From: Sanghuangporus weigelae
Lineage: Eukaryota; Basidiomycota; Agaricomycetes; Hymenochaetales; Hymenochaetaceae
Reading direction: 5' to 3'
Length of the DNA stretch: 64,000 bases
Assembly: GCA_033182465.1 (NCBI GenBank)
Contig: CP137330.1
Location: 1,178,001-1,242,000, forward strand
Position numbers and translations under genes: made by a program. Positions within the stretch are counted from its first letter, which is position 1; every line of letters begins with the position of its first letter. Positions 11,714 to 22,587 of this stretch are shown here, piece by piece. The notes under the pieces are model-generated. The model was not told where the DNA came from. It saw nothing but the letters and a program-made list of their open reading frames with translations, and made no database searches.

Positions 11714-12724
11714 ATGTCGTCTTCCGCGGTGACTGTCCGAAAGCTTTCAGCCCCAAATGTTACAGGTACGTCCTCAGGTCCCCCGAATCCGGAGCGTTCC
11801 TTAAACGAATCATGGTAGCTTATGAGAAAACTCGGATTGCTCAAGTTTTACTCGCTTCTTGCAAAGGAGGTACGAGTTTGCCAATGCAATGACGTGCAGT
11901 GATGTTGCTGAGCCTCCTCGCAATAGATCTTCAAATGGCTGCCTTGACAGGCGGGCGCGCCGCTTTGGAGCCTGCATTCATTCAATCTCAAGTCGAGCTA
12001 TGCCTCTCGCGTGGGGAAGTATATGTCGCTGGCCAAGGTGACTCTGTCGACGGTGTCTTGTTAGCATATGCACCTGGACAAGATATCCAGGAGAGGTACA
12101 GAAACAAATCCTATTTTTTTCTGAATGAATGGCTGTCCTGAAATCTATGATCATCGCAAACAGCTCTTCTTCGCATCCACCTCAAACTCTTGATTATGTC
12201 TCAAAACTATCACCAGAGATGCAGCAATGGTGGACATCTCATGTGCGTTCGTCCCACAATGTTTCGTCTTGCAGCCTAGTTACTGATTCTCACGATGCAG
12301 TTAATACCGAAGTCCAGCGAACTAACAAACCTCGCACTCGGTTCTCAAGAAGGACGAAAAGCGGCATGGTATATAAAGACCATTGCGGTCCACCCAGACC
12401 GACAGCGACGAGGAATAGGACGCCAGCTTATGCAGACCGTACTCCGACAGGTGATGACCCCAGTTTCCACCTGTACCTAGCATTGGGTTCTTATTCCACG
12501 GACTTTAGGCAGACGCATCTTCCCGGAAGACTTGTCTCGAGGTGAACAGCGATAGCATGGTCTGTACCCGAATCCTTTACTTGTTGCGAGGCTGCTAAGT
12601 AACGATCTTCAAATAGGTGCGAGTATTCGCAAAGTTCGGACTCCGAGTCAGGGCGACGAAGAACTTTGGGAGCTATCAGGGCGGATTTATCCTCTTTCTT
12701 ATGATCAGAGAACCTTCCCGTTGA
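11714..12724 (+). CDS. GNAT family N-acetyltransferase
   Basis: Multi-exon gene. Exon 1 begins MSSSAVTVRKL at 11714 and ends at 11765. A middle exon carries DLQMAALTGGRAALEPAF and LCLSRGEVYVAGQGDSVDG. Then come QTLDYVSKLSPEMQQWW, and WYIKTIAVHPDRQRRGIG, which is the acetyl-CoA pyrophosphate-binding motif A (Q/R-x-x-G-x-G) of GNAT enzymes. A short exon (ASSRKTCLE) and a last exon with VFAKFGLRVRATKNFG and stop at 12722-12724 complete the fold. The expected role is transfer of acetyl from acetyl-CoA to an amine; the substrate cannot be told. The splice pattern around 11800-11930 is unclear. It lies head to head with the GST gene. Confidence 0.78.
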
Positions 12725-14632
12725 GATAACTTACAATATACCCAGCAAATGGTCTATCTTAATACGAACTTCTGTACGACAATTATACTAAGTATGGTCT
12801 CTTTATTTCCTTCTTCAGCCTTCTCCTTTCTTATATCTTTTCAGTTTATATTGATGGGTTGACTTCTTGCTGCTATTTAGCTGTTCCTTCATTAACGAGT
12901 CTCCAACGCATATGAGTTTACTCCAACACTTATGCTTGCCGTTATCCTTGGTTATTTCTAAAGTATGACTGTTCCCGAGAGACATGCGACTCCCGACCAT
13001 TACCCCCACTGCCTCTAGTCGGTTCGCGGGAGTACATGTGCTTCCGATGTTTCTTCGTCCCATGAGTCCGGAGTATACACGGTCCTGGGCTTTCACGAAT
13101 CTATAAATGGAATTATGCAAGACTACATCCAACCTTGGAATCCAACTATCATGAGGCGCGTCAAATCCAAAGTGGAAGGGTTCCGCGCGAGCCGATGCTA
13201 TCGGCGTCCCAGAATCCAAGCTAGGGCAAAATACAGAAATCTCCTTAAATAAAATGTATACTACCTCATTGCGCACAAAGAGGGAATAGGCTTCGCTTTG
13301 TAACCAAGACCGGAAAGTCTCGCACGAAGAGGCATTTGTGGGAGGTGACATGTGCTAAGTCGTGGTCATGCGCAATAGATAGCAAACAGAACACAAATGC
13401 TGCTCGTGAATGCGTACAGAGATGGGACGATTCTTGCATCATTACAGCAGGCATATGAAGTGGTTCGGCATACAGCCTCGCATTAAAGCGGCCCGAGAAA
13501 CAGATCATATCCGCACTTTGCATTTCAGAACAACTGAGCGTATGAACCAAACTAATGCAGGTAACCTCCGATGTATTTGTTAATCAGACATCAGCATGAT
13601 AGACGCAAGAAGTAAAGTAGTAAGCGCCGGAACTCTTAATAGCGGTCAGTTAGATCTCATGCACTGCCCGCATGAGGTCCGAGAGGATAGGAACAGTAAG
13701 AAGTCCACCCACAGATACATACGCGTGTGAGTGATTATTTGAATAGGTCGCATACCATGCGATGGAAGCAGAAGAGAATCGACAGGAATAGTCCATCCGC
13801 ATGAACTACGCGAATCGATTGTATACATAGGTCCCGAAGATGGTTTCTATTCTTTGCAGTCCTTCGGTAGCTCCATGCCCGATACGAATGCGCCGAATGA
13901 CCTCAATCAATGTATATGTACGTACAATGGTTGTGCAGCTCCAGCGTTGACAAGAATATCCGGAATGACCGTACGATATCATTCGGCGACTTAACAAGAG
14001 GCGCAGATATCCACCGCGACTTTCTGTGAACATCCGCGGGTCTCGTCGGCCGTATTTCACTTCTTATCAGATTATCCGCTTTTTACAGAGAAGCTGAAAC
14101 GGCAAATATTGATTCGCAGTTAGAATGCCTCGTCATAAGGCGGCAACGTTGTTGACACTGACACATTGATCCGTGGACCAGGCGAGATAGACGAAAATCT
14201 GTGCATTGATTACACAATGATTGGTACCATCATCCCCGTAGTCAGTTATCTCGAGAGTACTAGTCTCTCTCGCCAATGGAGAATGCAATCGATTGCATCT
14301 GTTTGTTAAGAATCGATAATTTCCCCGAGCAACTCTGGGACGGATAGCAAGAGACAGGACACCTTCATCTTGAGATGAAGAATGAAGAGGAAGCGACATT
14401 CTCGCTCATCCATCCACTCATCCATCCACTGGTAAATACTTTCGCGTAAGGTATGTCCGCTGCATGCCGTCTGCAGTGAGTGTCGATCAGTATGATCATG
14501 CCGCTTTGATCCGCCTTGAAAGCTGACGCGTCTGGACGGCAGAGGAGCTCATCTCGGAGGTTTAAATATTGAATTACGCGAGAGCCATATAAAAAACGAA
14601 CTGTCGAGCGTTAGCACGAAAGAATAGGAAAA
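12725..14632. other. Intergenic stretch with weak minus-strand frames
   Basis: A 178-codon minus-strand frame (13351-12815) has no recognisable domain and a Lys-rich, low-information tail. At about 14345-14300 on the minus strand an out-of-frame PELLGEIIDS resembles the start of an F-box, which could mean a decayed F-box gene, but no full domain or intact frame follows. The last 100 bases are the 5' region of the next gene. Confidence 0.3.
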
Positions 14633-15471
14633 ATGAAGGTTATTCTCACTGGAGCCACTGGTGCTGGTATGTGTATTACAACTTTTTTTTTCATTTGTTG
14701 ACATCGTTTACCGCGGCTCTTAGCCGGTCTCGAAATCCTTCGTTCGGCCATAGCTGATACGTCTATCTCGAGAATCACCGTGTTATCACGTCGCCCAATA
14801 CCGGCACATGTCCCAGCATCTGAAAAGATCACGCGTATCGAGCATTCTGACTTTCTATCGTACCCACCCGATCTTCTCGCGCGACTCGAAGGTCATGGTG
14901 CGTGCATTTGGGCCCTAGGGAAGAGTTCCGCAGGGATGAGCGAAGACGAATACACGCGGCTCACTCATGATTTCCCGATGGAGGCTCTGAAGGCGTTCGA
15001 TGCTGCCGGCATTCGCGGGGAAGATGGGAAATTCAGGTTTGTCTATATTAGTGGTGATGGTGCAAATACGGATGAGAAAGGAGTTTTATTTGCTCGCGTC
15101 AAGGTCCGAATCCCTTTTTATAATAGCCGTGCAATTTGAAGCGCTGACCGTCTATCATTTAGGGACGAACCGAGAAAGATCTGAGTGCATTCGCTGAACA
15201 ATCCGCCTCCGTACACACGTACAACCTCCGCCCAGGATACTTCCCGACAAATCCCAATGATGAGGCGTTAGTCAGGTCCTTCTCGATGCGAATCGCGGCC
15301 AGAATACTTGGCCCCGCCATCAGGTTCGGTATACCATCCAAGTACATCAAGGTTGAGGATCTAGCACGGTTCTGTCTGGAGGCTGGAAAAGGACGTCCTG
15401 AACCGGGAACATTTTCGAATGTGCAAATAAAGCAATTGTTAGAGGAGTGGAAAGGTGCAGAGACGAAATAA
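14633..15471 (+). CDS. Atypical short-chain NAD(P)-binding protein
   Basis: Three exons (14633-14666, 14724-15103, 15163-15471) give 240 residues. The N-terminus MKVILTGATGAAG is a Rossmann dinucleotide-binding loop (TGxxGxxG) of the atypical/extended SDR type, followed by LEILRSAIADTSISRITVLS. Later landmarks are CIWALGKSSAGMSEDEY, FRFVYISGDGAN, VKGRTEKDLSAFAEQ (the position of the YxxxK segment, here lacking a clear Tyr) and YNLRPGYFP. This matches NAD(P)-binding domain proteins related to HTATIP2/nucleoside-sugar epimerases, common in fungi. A dehydrogenase or reductase activity is possible, but the missing canonical Tyr makes a non-catalytic role equally likely. Both introns are short. 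Confidence 0.8.
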
Positions 15472-17913
15472 GACAATCATACTCACTTTAATTTGTTTAA
15501 TTGACCTTTAATTGCCTGAGTGTACATTCATTCTATTATATTGATGCTCGTCACGAGAGATTCGGAAACGCATTTGCTAAACTCAGGCAGTGTAAGTAAA
15601 GCCAGTCAGTCTAAAGGGAAAGAAAAAATCAGGAAAACATTGTGGAAAACGGAAATTCCGTGCTTATGCATGATGTTGTCAGAGATTGAGCGGAGTGACC
15701 TAGCAAGTTCACATCCTTACACTCGGATTGCGATTTTGATCAAGTGATTCGTACGGTGCTTGTCTGACATTATGGCCATACCGTATCAGGTGTTTCTGCC
15801 ACCTTTGAGGTCAGACTACGACCGCAATATCTTTGATTAGACGCACCCTCTGAAGTCGCCACGATAGAAAGCAAAAGGAAGTCTATATGGTATTCATATT
15901 GGATGCCACTAATTTTTACTTACTTGGACTGCCTTGTCTGCATCGCACGCAAAGAAGCATCAGAGTCATGCAAAGTTCATTGCCACTATCATCTTCGTCC
16001 TGGCTCAAACGAGCAAACATGTCTACTTTGCACTCCCTGAATGTAAAATGGTGCAATGTTTGTCGCAAAAGATCTAGTGAAAGGCCATGCATCGGAGGAC
16101 TGGTGTGATAAGAGATGTGGCCACATTGTGCTTTCCTGTTATCAATTAGAACTTGCCAATAGAAACAGCCGTCCTGTCTTGCAAATTTGCAGCCATAACG
16201 AAGAATATGCAGTACTGAAGTTTTTCTGGGGTAGGACTCGAGGCTCTTTGATCATATTACTGCTCCAGGTTTTTGGATCTTGCTGCGAAAGAGGCCGTCG
16301 GAAATTCTCTCCCTTTTCCTTTCTGGGAAAATGCGATGTAACTGAACCCTTTCAGAAATTTTACGATACTAAGTGGAATTGGCGGGAGATAAGCTGGATC
16401 ACATCCCAATAAGCACATCTTCCTCGCGTAAGTCGTAAGCATACGCGCGTTAACATGCCCGCATAATTCATGATCACAGCATGGTAAGGTTTGCAATGGA
16501 GTTCTGTATCTCGTAGACTGCTGGATTGATAATGTAAATCCCCTAGCCATTTTGCATATGATACTTATTTCACTGTCAGAATCAAAGGAATCAGGATTAA
16601 AATCAATACAAATCAAGGAAACGAACGGCAGAGGTGATCTGTAGATCTGATTCGCATTGCATGGGCCCCAAGACAGCACCAATCCGGAGTCCAGCAGAGT
16701 CCGAATCCATGCTGGACTGTTGAGGACGTTCCGAGAAAGTGAGATACGGCGAAACTGATGTTTGAGAGAATGGATCCCTTGAAGATGCATGCATGTGTAG
16801 CATCTAGTGCGGAAGAGACGTCCTTTGAGGCTTCGTCTCCATCGCAGACACACTAATGAATAGCGTAGTAGATCATATCATCAAGTCAGCAGATGGTATG
16901 ACGAAGGCAAGGCAACGGAGAGCAGTCTTACCAGATAGGGTCCTTCGCCAACTCCCTTCAAACAGAATGCCATCCACCAGAATGTCCTCTTCAGGCGAAT
17001 AGCCATATCCTCACTGATCTTTAGTTTTCGCACGCCTGTTGCCCTGTCCAAGCGAAAGTCCCCAATGCGAGGCAGAGTTGAACAGACGATCACGAGGAAA
17101 ACAAGGAAGGGCAGCCTGTACGCTCATTGGCATCGCGGTCGATGAGTTGAGGATGAAGAAGGTGGCTGTATGAGGCTGTGGAACGAGAGTCAGAAGTACG
17201 TAGGCGGTAGAGACGGATATAGGCGAAGTAGGGAGGCGGTGGGACGCTTCTCGCTGAATATAACCATTATCTTGACAGAGCGTCGTTCTGGCCACTGATT
17301 TACCAAGCACTCACTGGGCGCTCTGAGCACAATTCCGCAGAAATCAATGTATCAATGAGCTATAGCCGTACAGCACCGTTCTTCCGGTCTCTACTCAGAA
17401 ACGAGAGCCCTCTCCTCTTCGCCGTTCGGGTTTCCTGCTAAGGGCCAATTGAGCTACATGAACGCGGCGGTCATGGCCGAGTTAATGGTGAGGCGAGCCT
17501 GAGCGCGCCACGCAATCAGCGTAAAAGAGTGCGGTCAAAGCGCCGTGCTGTGCGCACGGTCCGTAGCTCAGTACTAGTGCCGCTTGCACACTGCGCGTCG
17601 CGCGACTCTAGCCGGCAGCGCAATTGATTTGCATCTACAGAGCTATTGACAATCCTGAGAAGCGACTCGTGAGCGTTTATTCATGCAGCGATATTTACGA
17701 GCAACTTGAATTCTTCATAATCAGAGGACTAGTACATGTAATATCTGAATATCAATTGTTATTTTACTCAATATTTTACAAGTTTTGGACGGACAATTTC
17801 TAAGCAGGTCGGGAAGTTCCGAGTGAGTCCAGTAACCAATATTAATGACCATCTGCTCTCGCCTTTTCCCCGCGTACGCTGATACTTGACTAATTCTCTG
17901 TGTTTGCCCGAGT
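15472..17913. other. Long stretch without a resolvable gene
   Basis: The longest frame is 198 codons on the minus strand (16853-16257) and looks random in composition. On the minus strand 17310-16880, segments such as AYVLLTLVPQPHTATFFI and IRLKRTFWWMAF are hydrophobic and protein-like, so a degraded or heavily spliced membrane-protein gene is possible. I could not join them. The AT-rich part after 17690 is the upstream region of the F-box gene. Confidence 0.3.
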
Positions 17914-19476
17914 ATGATGTCTAACGAAACAATCGATTTGTTCCTCGATATAGCTGACGGATTGTCTTGTGCTCTTACCAGGCTACTCCATGTTGCAGAT
18001 GAGATGAGTTATGGAGATTGGCCGAAGTCTTCGCTCCAGAAAATAGAAAATGTAAGCAGTGCCAGCCTGAGCTATTTGTGTTCTCTGAACGGTGTAAATG
18101 AATGTTTAACCAGCAATATCGAAGAATTCGACGATCCTGTCTGGGCTCTCAAGTCCATGCGAAAGATCCTTGCTTGGGCGCGACGCTTTTACCAGATCTT
18201 GTGCATCGGCACGATGGCCTCTGATGCACGGATGGGCCGCTTTCGAGAGACATTGGATGATCTCCAGCATCACATCGACTCGTCTGCTATGAAGCACGGT
18301 CTCGATCGCCTTCCGGTCGAGCTACTTTCACGGATACTCCTCGATTCCGCCTGCGATATGAAGTCAACGATAGCATTATCACACGTGTGCCAGAGATTCC
18401 GTTGTTTAGTCAATGGATCTCCGTGTTTTTGGCAGAGGTTCCCGTTGTTAGTCACGTGGAACAGTGAACAGATCCATGCAGTAGCGAAGAGGAGCGCTTT
18501 TCGATCCTTAAGAGCGGTAATCGACTGCGTCCCTGTCACCGGACGGAGAGTTACGACGTTGCCCTCTATTCATGCTATCTTTTCTTTCCACTCTTGTCTA
18601 CAGGAGCTTTCAGTTTCTTCTTTACTTCCGGAATATGTAGAAGCGGTTCGAGGGCATCTTTCGGGGCTTCATTTCCCAGTCCTGCAAAAGCTAGTATCCC
18701 GCTGGCACCACAGCATTGTGCCACCGCATCCGCAGGATATTTATGAAATGCCGTCACTTCGCATCTTGGACGCATACTTCATTCCTCGTGTCTCGCAGGC
18801 AGGAAGCCTGCTTCAGCTGACCGTATATTTATCTGGAATATCCGAGCTCGGGTATCTATTGGATTTTCTGTCATCGACGACTGCGCTACTAGAGATAAAC
18901 ATTCGCTTCGGTTGGGTAGCCGAAGAGCACGAACTGGTTACTCGGCAAAGGGTTCAGCTGCCTAAACTTGCTACTCTCCGCATTTCGTTTGAAGACGAAA
19001 TAGAATCGCTCACAATCTTTGCGCAAAAGATTCATTCCTCGTCTCTCCGTACCATCGAGCTTACTTGCGGAATGATGGAGGCTCTAAATCTTTCCGAAAC
19101 CTCGATTCAAAGGATTCTTCGAAGTGATCTATCGTTCACAGAGCTGCAGCTCTCGGGATTCTATCCTATCGACCTTGGGCACGTTCCTCAGCAAGTTGAA
19201 GTCCTGACGTTGGCATATGGGCGGTATGCAAGAATCCATTTTCGGTATTCCGGAACTCTCAACTCGCACCACCTCCGCTTGGTGCGCTTCCGCGAGTGTA
19301 AAGAACACACTAGAGACTTTGTCCAACTGGCGCGTCACGCTCTCCTTGCTGCCCGACTTGGTGGCGTTCAGTTCGAATTTATCGACACTTACGGGTATAG
19401 GAATGGTATTTGCGAGCTCAAAGATTTGAAATCTGCTTTCATCGACAAAAAATGGCGTGGGATGTCTGGACGATGA
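17914..19476 (+). CDS. F-box domain protein, intronless
   Basis: One uninterrupted 520-codon frame. Residues about 1-130 are helical and unrecognised. Around 130-180 lies an F-box: LDRLPVELLSRILLDSA, then IALSHVCQRFRCLV and SPCFWQRFPLLVTW, the pattern LPxEllxxIl...vcxxWr...pxLWxxi by which such proteins bind SKP1 in SCF ubiquitin ligases. The remaining 330 residues carry loosely repeated leucine-rich segments (LPKLATLRISF, SLRTIELTCGMM) as in Agaricomycete F-box/LRR proteins, presumably for substrate binding. The substrate is unknown. A second Met directly follows the first. Lack of introns is notable beside intron-rich neighbours. Function is inferred from the family. Confidence 0.82.
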   Translation: MMSNETIDLFLDIADGLSCALTRLLHVADEMSYGDWPKSSLQKIENVSSASLSYLCSLNGVNECLTSNIEEFDDPVWALKSMRKILAWARRFYQILCIGTMASDARMGRFRETLDDLQHHIDSSAMKHGLDRLPVELLSRILLDSACDMKSTIALSHVCQRFRCLVNGSPCFWQRFPLLVTWNSEQIHAVAKRSAFRSLRAVIDCVPVTGRRVTTLPSIHAIFSFHSCLQELSVSSLLPEYVEAVRGHLSGLHFPVLQKLVSRWHHSIVPPHPQDIYEMPSLRILDAYFIPRVSQAGSLLQLTVYLSGISELGYLLDFLSSTTALLEINIRFGWVAEEHELVTRQRVQLPKLATLRISFEDEIESLTIFAQKIHSSSLRTIELTCGMMEALNLSETSIQRILRSDLSFTELQLSGFYPIDLGHVPQQVEVLTLAYGRYARIHFRYSGTLNSHHLRLVRFRECKEHTRDFVQLARHALLAARLGGVQFEFIDTYGYRNGICELKDLKSAFIDKKWRGMSGR

Positions 19477-20170
19477 CGGTGAACCAGTCGGGTCGAGCAT
19501 CAATGACAGAAGCTCCGTAATAATCTCATACCAGTATAAGAACTTCATTAGTGTATATCGGCACTCCTGCACTTGAACCACGAGAAAGATACTGCATTTC
19601 CCCGAACTATGTAGACAGAATACTTGACTTATACTGTACATGACATGGTTATAGGAGGCTAAGCCCCCATAACTCTGCAAATCTGATCATATTAATATTT
19701 TCAATCGTACGCGGCCTGAGAATCCTGGATGGCTAACCTTCGGTCCTGCAGTATTTCAGCATATGGATCGTGGACGCAAATAAGCGGCAAAGCATGCGAG
19801 TTCCACTCTTGCCTGGATTCGCTAAGGTCATTCTCGGCGTTATCTGCGCAAAACGAAATAGTCGCTGGTCCTGTTCATCTTCTTTGCTCCGTCTCCGACA
19901 CGACCAAGCAATGAGAAGTTGCTCTTTGACATTTTTGCCTTTATTACCAGCAAAGGAGTGATGAAAAGATACGCCACACGACAATTGGCGGTGTGCATTC
20001 TCTACTTTGCTCTTGACTCTGTCACACGCAAGTACGTATAACGCTTTCCATATGTCGCAGGACATGTGGAAACACTGCAAGAGATGCAAAGTAGAGCGTG
20101 ATAAAGAAAAGGTATATAATCCCCGTACAATCCGCTGATCGAGAGCATAACACAAACATCAAAGCAAATT
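19477..20170. other. Intergenic, upstream region of small hydrophilic gene
   Basis: No supported gene. A minus-strand frame of 140 codons (20155-19733) has no domain and starts inside the promoter of the next gene. A TATA-like element lies at 20113. Confidence 0.4.
20113..20120 (+). promoter_or_regulatory. TATA-box-like element
   Basis: TATATAAT lies 51 bases before the ATG of the 74-residue hydrophilic protein. With a usual TATA-to-start distance of about 30 bases it would give a very short 5' UTR, as expected for a strongly or inducibly expressed small gene. Confidence 0.5.
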
Positions 20171-20395
20171 ATGGCACAAAACCCAGATTACGTTCCCAGC
20201 AAGAAAGGAAGCGTCAAGGCCGGTGACAACCAGGCCACGCAAATCCCAGAGATCAGCGGCAGCGAGCACCTTGCCAACAAGGCTAAGCACGACAAGGAAC
20301 ATGGCGAGCCTCGCGGAAAGAAGAATACGTCCCGCAGCGACTCGGCGCGCACTGACAGGCTGAATGATCTGGGACGGGGCGAGAGCGACGCATGA
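20171..20395 (+). CDS. Small hydrophilic stress-type protein
   Basis: Intronless 74-residue protein beginning MAQNPDYVPSKKG, with no hydrophobic segment and a high content of Lys, Asp, Gly, Ser and Asn (SEHLANKAKHDKEHGEPRG, DRLNDLGRGESDA). This composition is like LEA/hydrophilin or stress-induced small proteins and suggests an intrinsically disordered cytosolic product. A TATA box upstream and a compact layout support a real gene. I do not recognise a named family, so a stress role is only a guess from composition. Confidence 0.65.
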   Translation: MAQNPDYVPSKKGSVKAGDNQATQIPEISGSEHLANKAKHDKEHGEPRGKKNTSRSDSARTDRLNDLGRGESDA

Positions 20396-22587
20396 AGTAC
20401 TGTAAATGAAAGGCAAGTCCGGTTTGCGAAGCAGGGAGTACCAGTGTGGGCGCGTTGTATTGTACTTCCCTGTTGCCAATAGAAGCTCGCCAATAGAACT
20501 GCCCTTCTTGTTACACTTGGGGACCACTAGCAAAGAATGTGTGACTGACATTCGATTAGGAATCAGAATGAATACGAGTTCTTCAATTATGCCACAGGTC
20601 TTCAGATCTGAAAGGTCGGTATAACTGGACTTGGTGACGACCGGGGTCCATAGCCAGCGTGAGAGAGACGAGCATCTCCGTCCTAAGTCTCAGCAAGACA
20701 GATAGGACATGCAGTGACTCGAAAGGACCGTATCTGTCTAGAAACAAAATGCGAGACGGATTCTCTGTGCTTATCATGGAGGCAGAGAGACTCCCGAAAG
20801 AATGGTTATAGAGACCATGCTGTCCCTGGTAAGCGAGGCTTCTATGTCTTCCCTTCGAACTCACTTTGCAATGCTCGGATGTGCAGTGTGGCGTAAATCC
20901 CGAACAAAAGAAAGGAAATATATCTTTATAGGTATCTCCGCATACAAAGTACGGCTGCTTTGCTTTCGTCATAAGTCCGACGTTCGGTGCTACTGCTATC
21001 TCCTTTGCTATTCTGTTTCTGCCTGCACTCCAAAGAAGGAGCGAACATTGAGCTGCAAAGCAGGACATCAGAGAAATATAAACCCCGGCATATTGGAACA
21101 AACGACGCAGCAGAATTAATTTACAGAGCCGTGGCAGACTTCCCAGGAAACGAGCAGCAAGAAAGCGAGCCGAGGGCCAGAGGTCAAGGGTCGCATATAC
21201 GCAGACGAGGCATCTACTTACAAATAGACTTGGCATAGCAAAGAACATGGCGAAGACGAACAGAGGAGGGGCGAGAAGAAACCGCGCAAGGATTCACAGA
21301 TGACTGAGACGCAGAACCAATATGCAAGGGAGACGTGACTGGAGTCTATGGTGTGCACCGAATGTCTGAGGTAGACAGGTGGTTGGGTTGTGTGCATTCC
21401 AGTTGCGACCGATAGCCTGACAATAAAGTTTGCCTATTCTTCGTGAATGATGATAACGATGCAAATTACGCCATAAATTATGTCCAGAAAGAAACGCTAG
21501 CTCATGAGCTGTTTCATATATTTGTCCCGGAGTTCGTCGGCACACAGCTGGCTTCCCTTCCGCAGTGGCAGTCGGATCTTAGAGAAAGAGTGAAATGTTC
21601 AACTCAAAAGGTTCTCGGCCGCCCTCAGCCCGAATTCCTAACGGCGACCGCTGACCGCTCCGACAGTCCAGCATCTTGTCGACGTCTACGCGAGTAGAGA
21701 CTTGCGTTGATGTCCGTGACTTCGAGTCATAATAGTCATGAGAAGTAGGATAGTCGGTCTAGAGTTTGGTCCGGCATTTCTCCCCCGTAGTTATAAAGTT
21801 ATAAAATTACTTATCTCCACATGCCATAGAACAGACATTTCGACTTAGAGTAAACTGGATAGGGAAGGTTGAAAGAGATCCTACAAGTGGACCGATCCCA
21901 CAATGTTTTCTGAACGGTCGAACCTCCTTCGAAGTTGTATTCGATTAAAGAAATTGTTTCCCAGAATACTATAATAAGCATACGAGGGCAAAAGATGGTT
22001 CTAACGCCGCAGAATTCTCACCGGTGAGAGCTTCTTGTGATTTCCTACATGCCATCTATGACCATTCAGTCCGGGATTTTAGGCTTGAAAAGATTCCGAA
22101 AAGCCACACTATATTCTGTACTGAAGATCCTCTTGTGTGCCCCAGGTAAGTATCGTATGAACAACTCTCTAGCTATATAATCATGCTGGATTGTACCCAA
22201 GAACTCGAGAATTTGTTCCGGGATGTATCGTTCATTGAGCACCTGGGCGGAAAGAGACTGAATAGGCGGGAAGAGTCGGACAAAGAGAGGCGTTTAGGAT
22301 AGATTTAAGCAACGGCGAAATAATGTGCGAGCTAAGCGGGCCCTGCTCGAGTCATGCCTGGATTGCTCCGGCGCAGAGCGGATAGTTCGTTGCCCGACCG
22401 TGGGCCGACGGATGATGATGGTTGGCCGACGCGTCCCGAGCTGGAGTCGCGTCTCGGTGCGAAGCACGTGCGACTGAAGCCGTGCTCCCTTCTGACTTTA
22501 CTTCATTCCTCTGTCTTTCATCCACAACTACCATCATCGTCTCTTTCCGTCGCTGCGCACAGCGGCGACGACGCTCACATCGGCGAC
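20396..22587. other. Gene-poor stretch with short relics
   Basis: A minus-strand frame of 221 codons (21248-20583) has no domain and an improbable composition. At 21241-21336 the plus strand codes SKEHGEDEQRRGEKKPRKD, a stretch resembling the middle of the small hydrophilic protein upstream. At 21443-21697 an 84-codon plus frame contains ETLAHELFHIFVPEF with an HExxH pattern but no wider protease context. The last 230 bases look like 5' UTR of the kinase-like gene. Confidence 0.3.

Noticed and set aside
12815-13351. 178-codon minus-strand frame next to the GNAT gene
   Set aside because: No recognisable domain; the tail is low-information. Left as unresolved rather than called.
14300-14400. 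Possible F-box start (PELLGEIIDS) on the minus strand
   Set aside because: Only ten residues match, in a frame that stops at once, with no downstream F-box or LRR.
16257-16853. 198-codon minus-strand frame
   Set aside because: Composition looks random, no motif, no convincing splice neighbours.
17390-17470. tRNA-like look of a stretch with GTAGCTCAATTGG on the reverse strand
   Set aside because: No B box of the GGTTCGANTCC type and no pairing acceptor stem at the right distance.
20583-21248. 221-codon minus-strand frame
   Set aside because: Many Cys, Arg and Leu without pattern, no start context, no family; probably chance.
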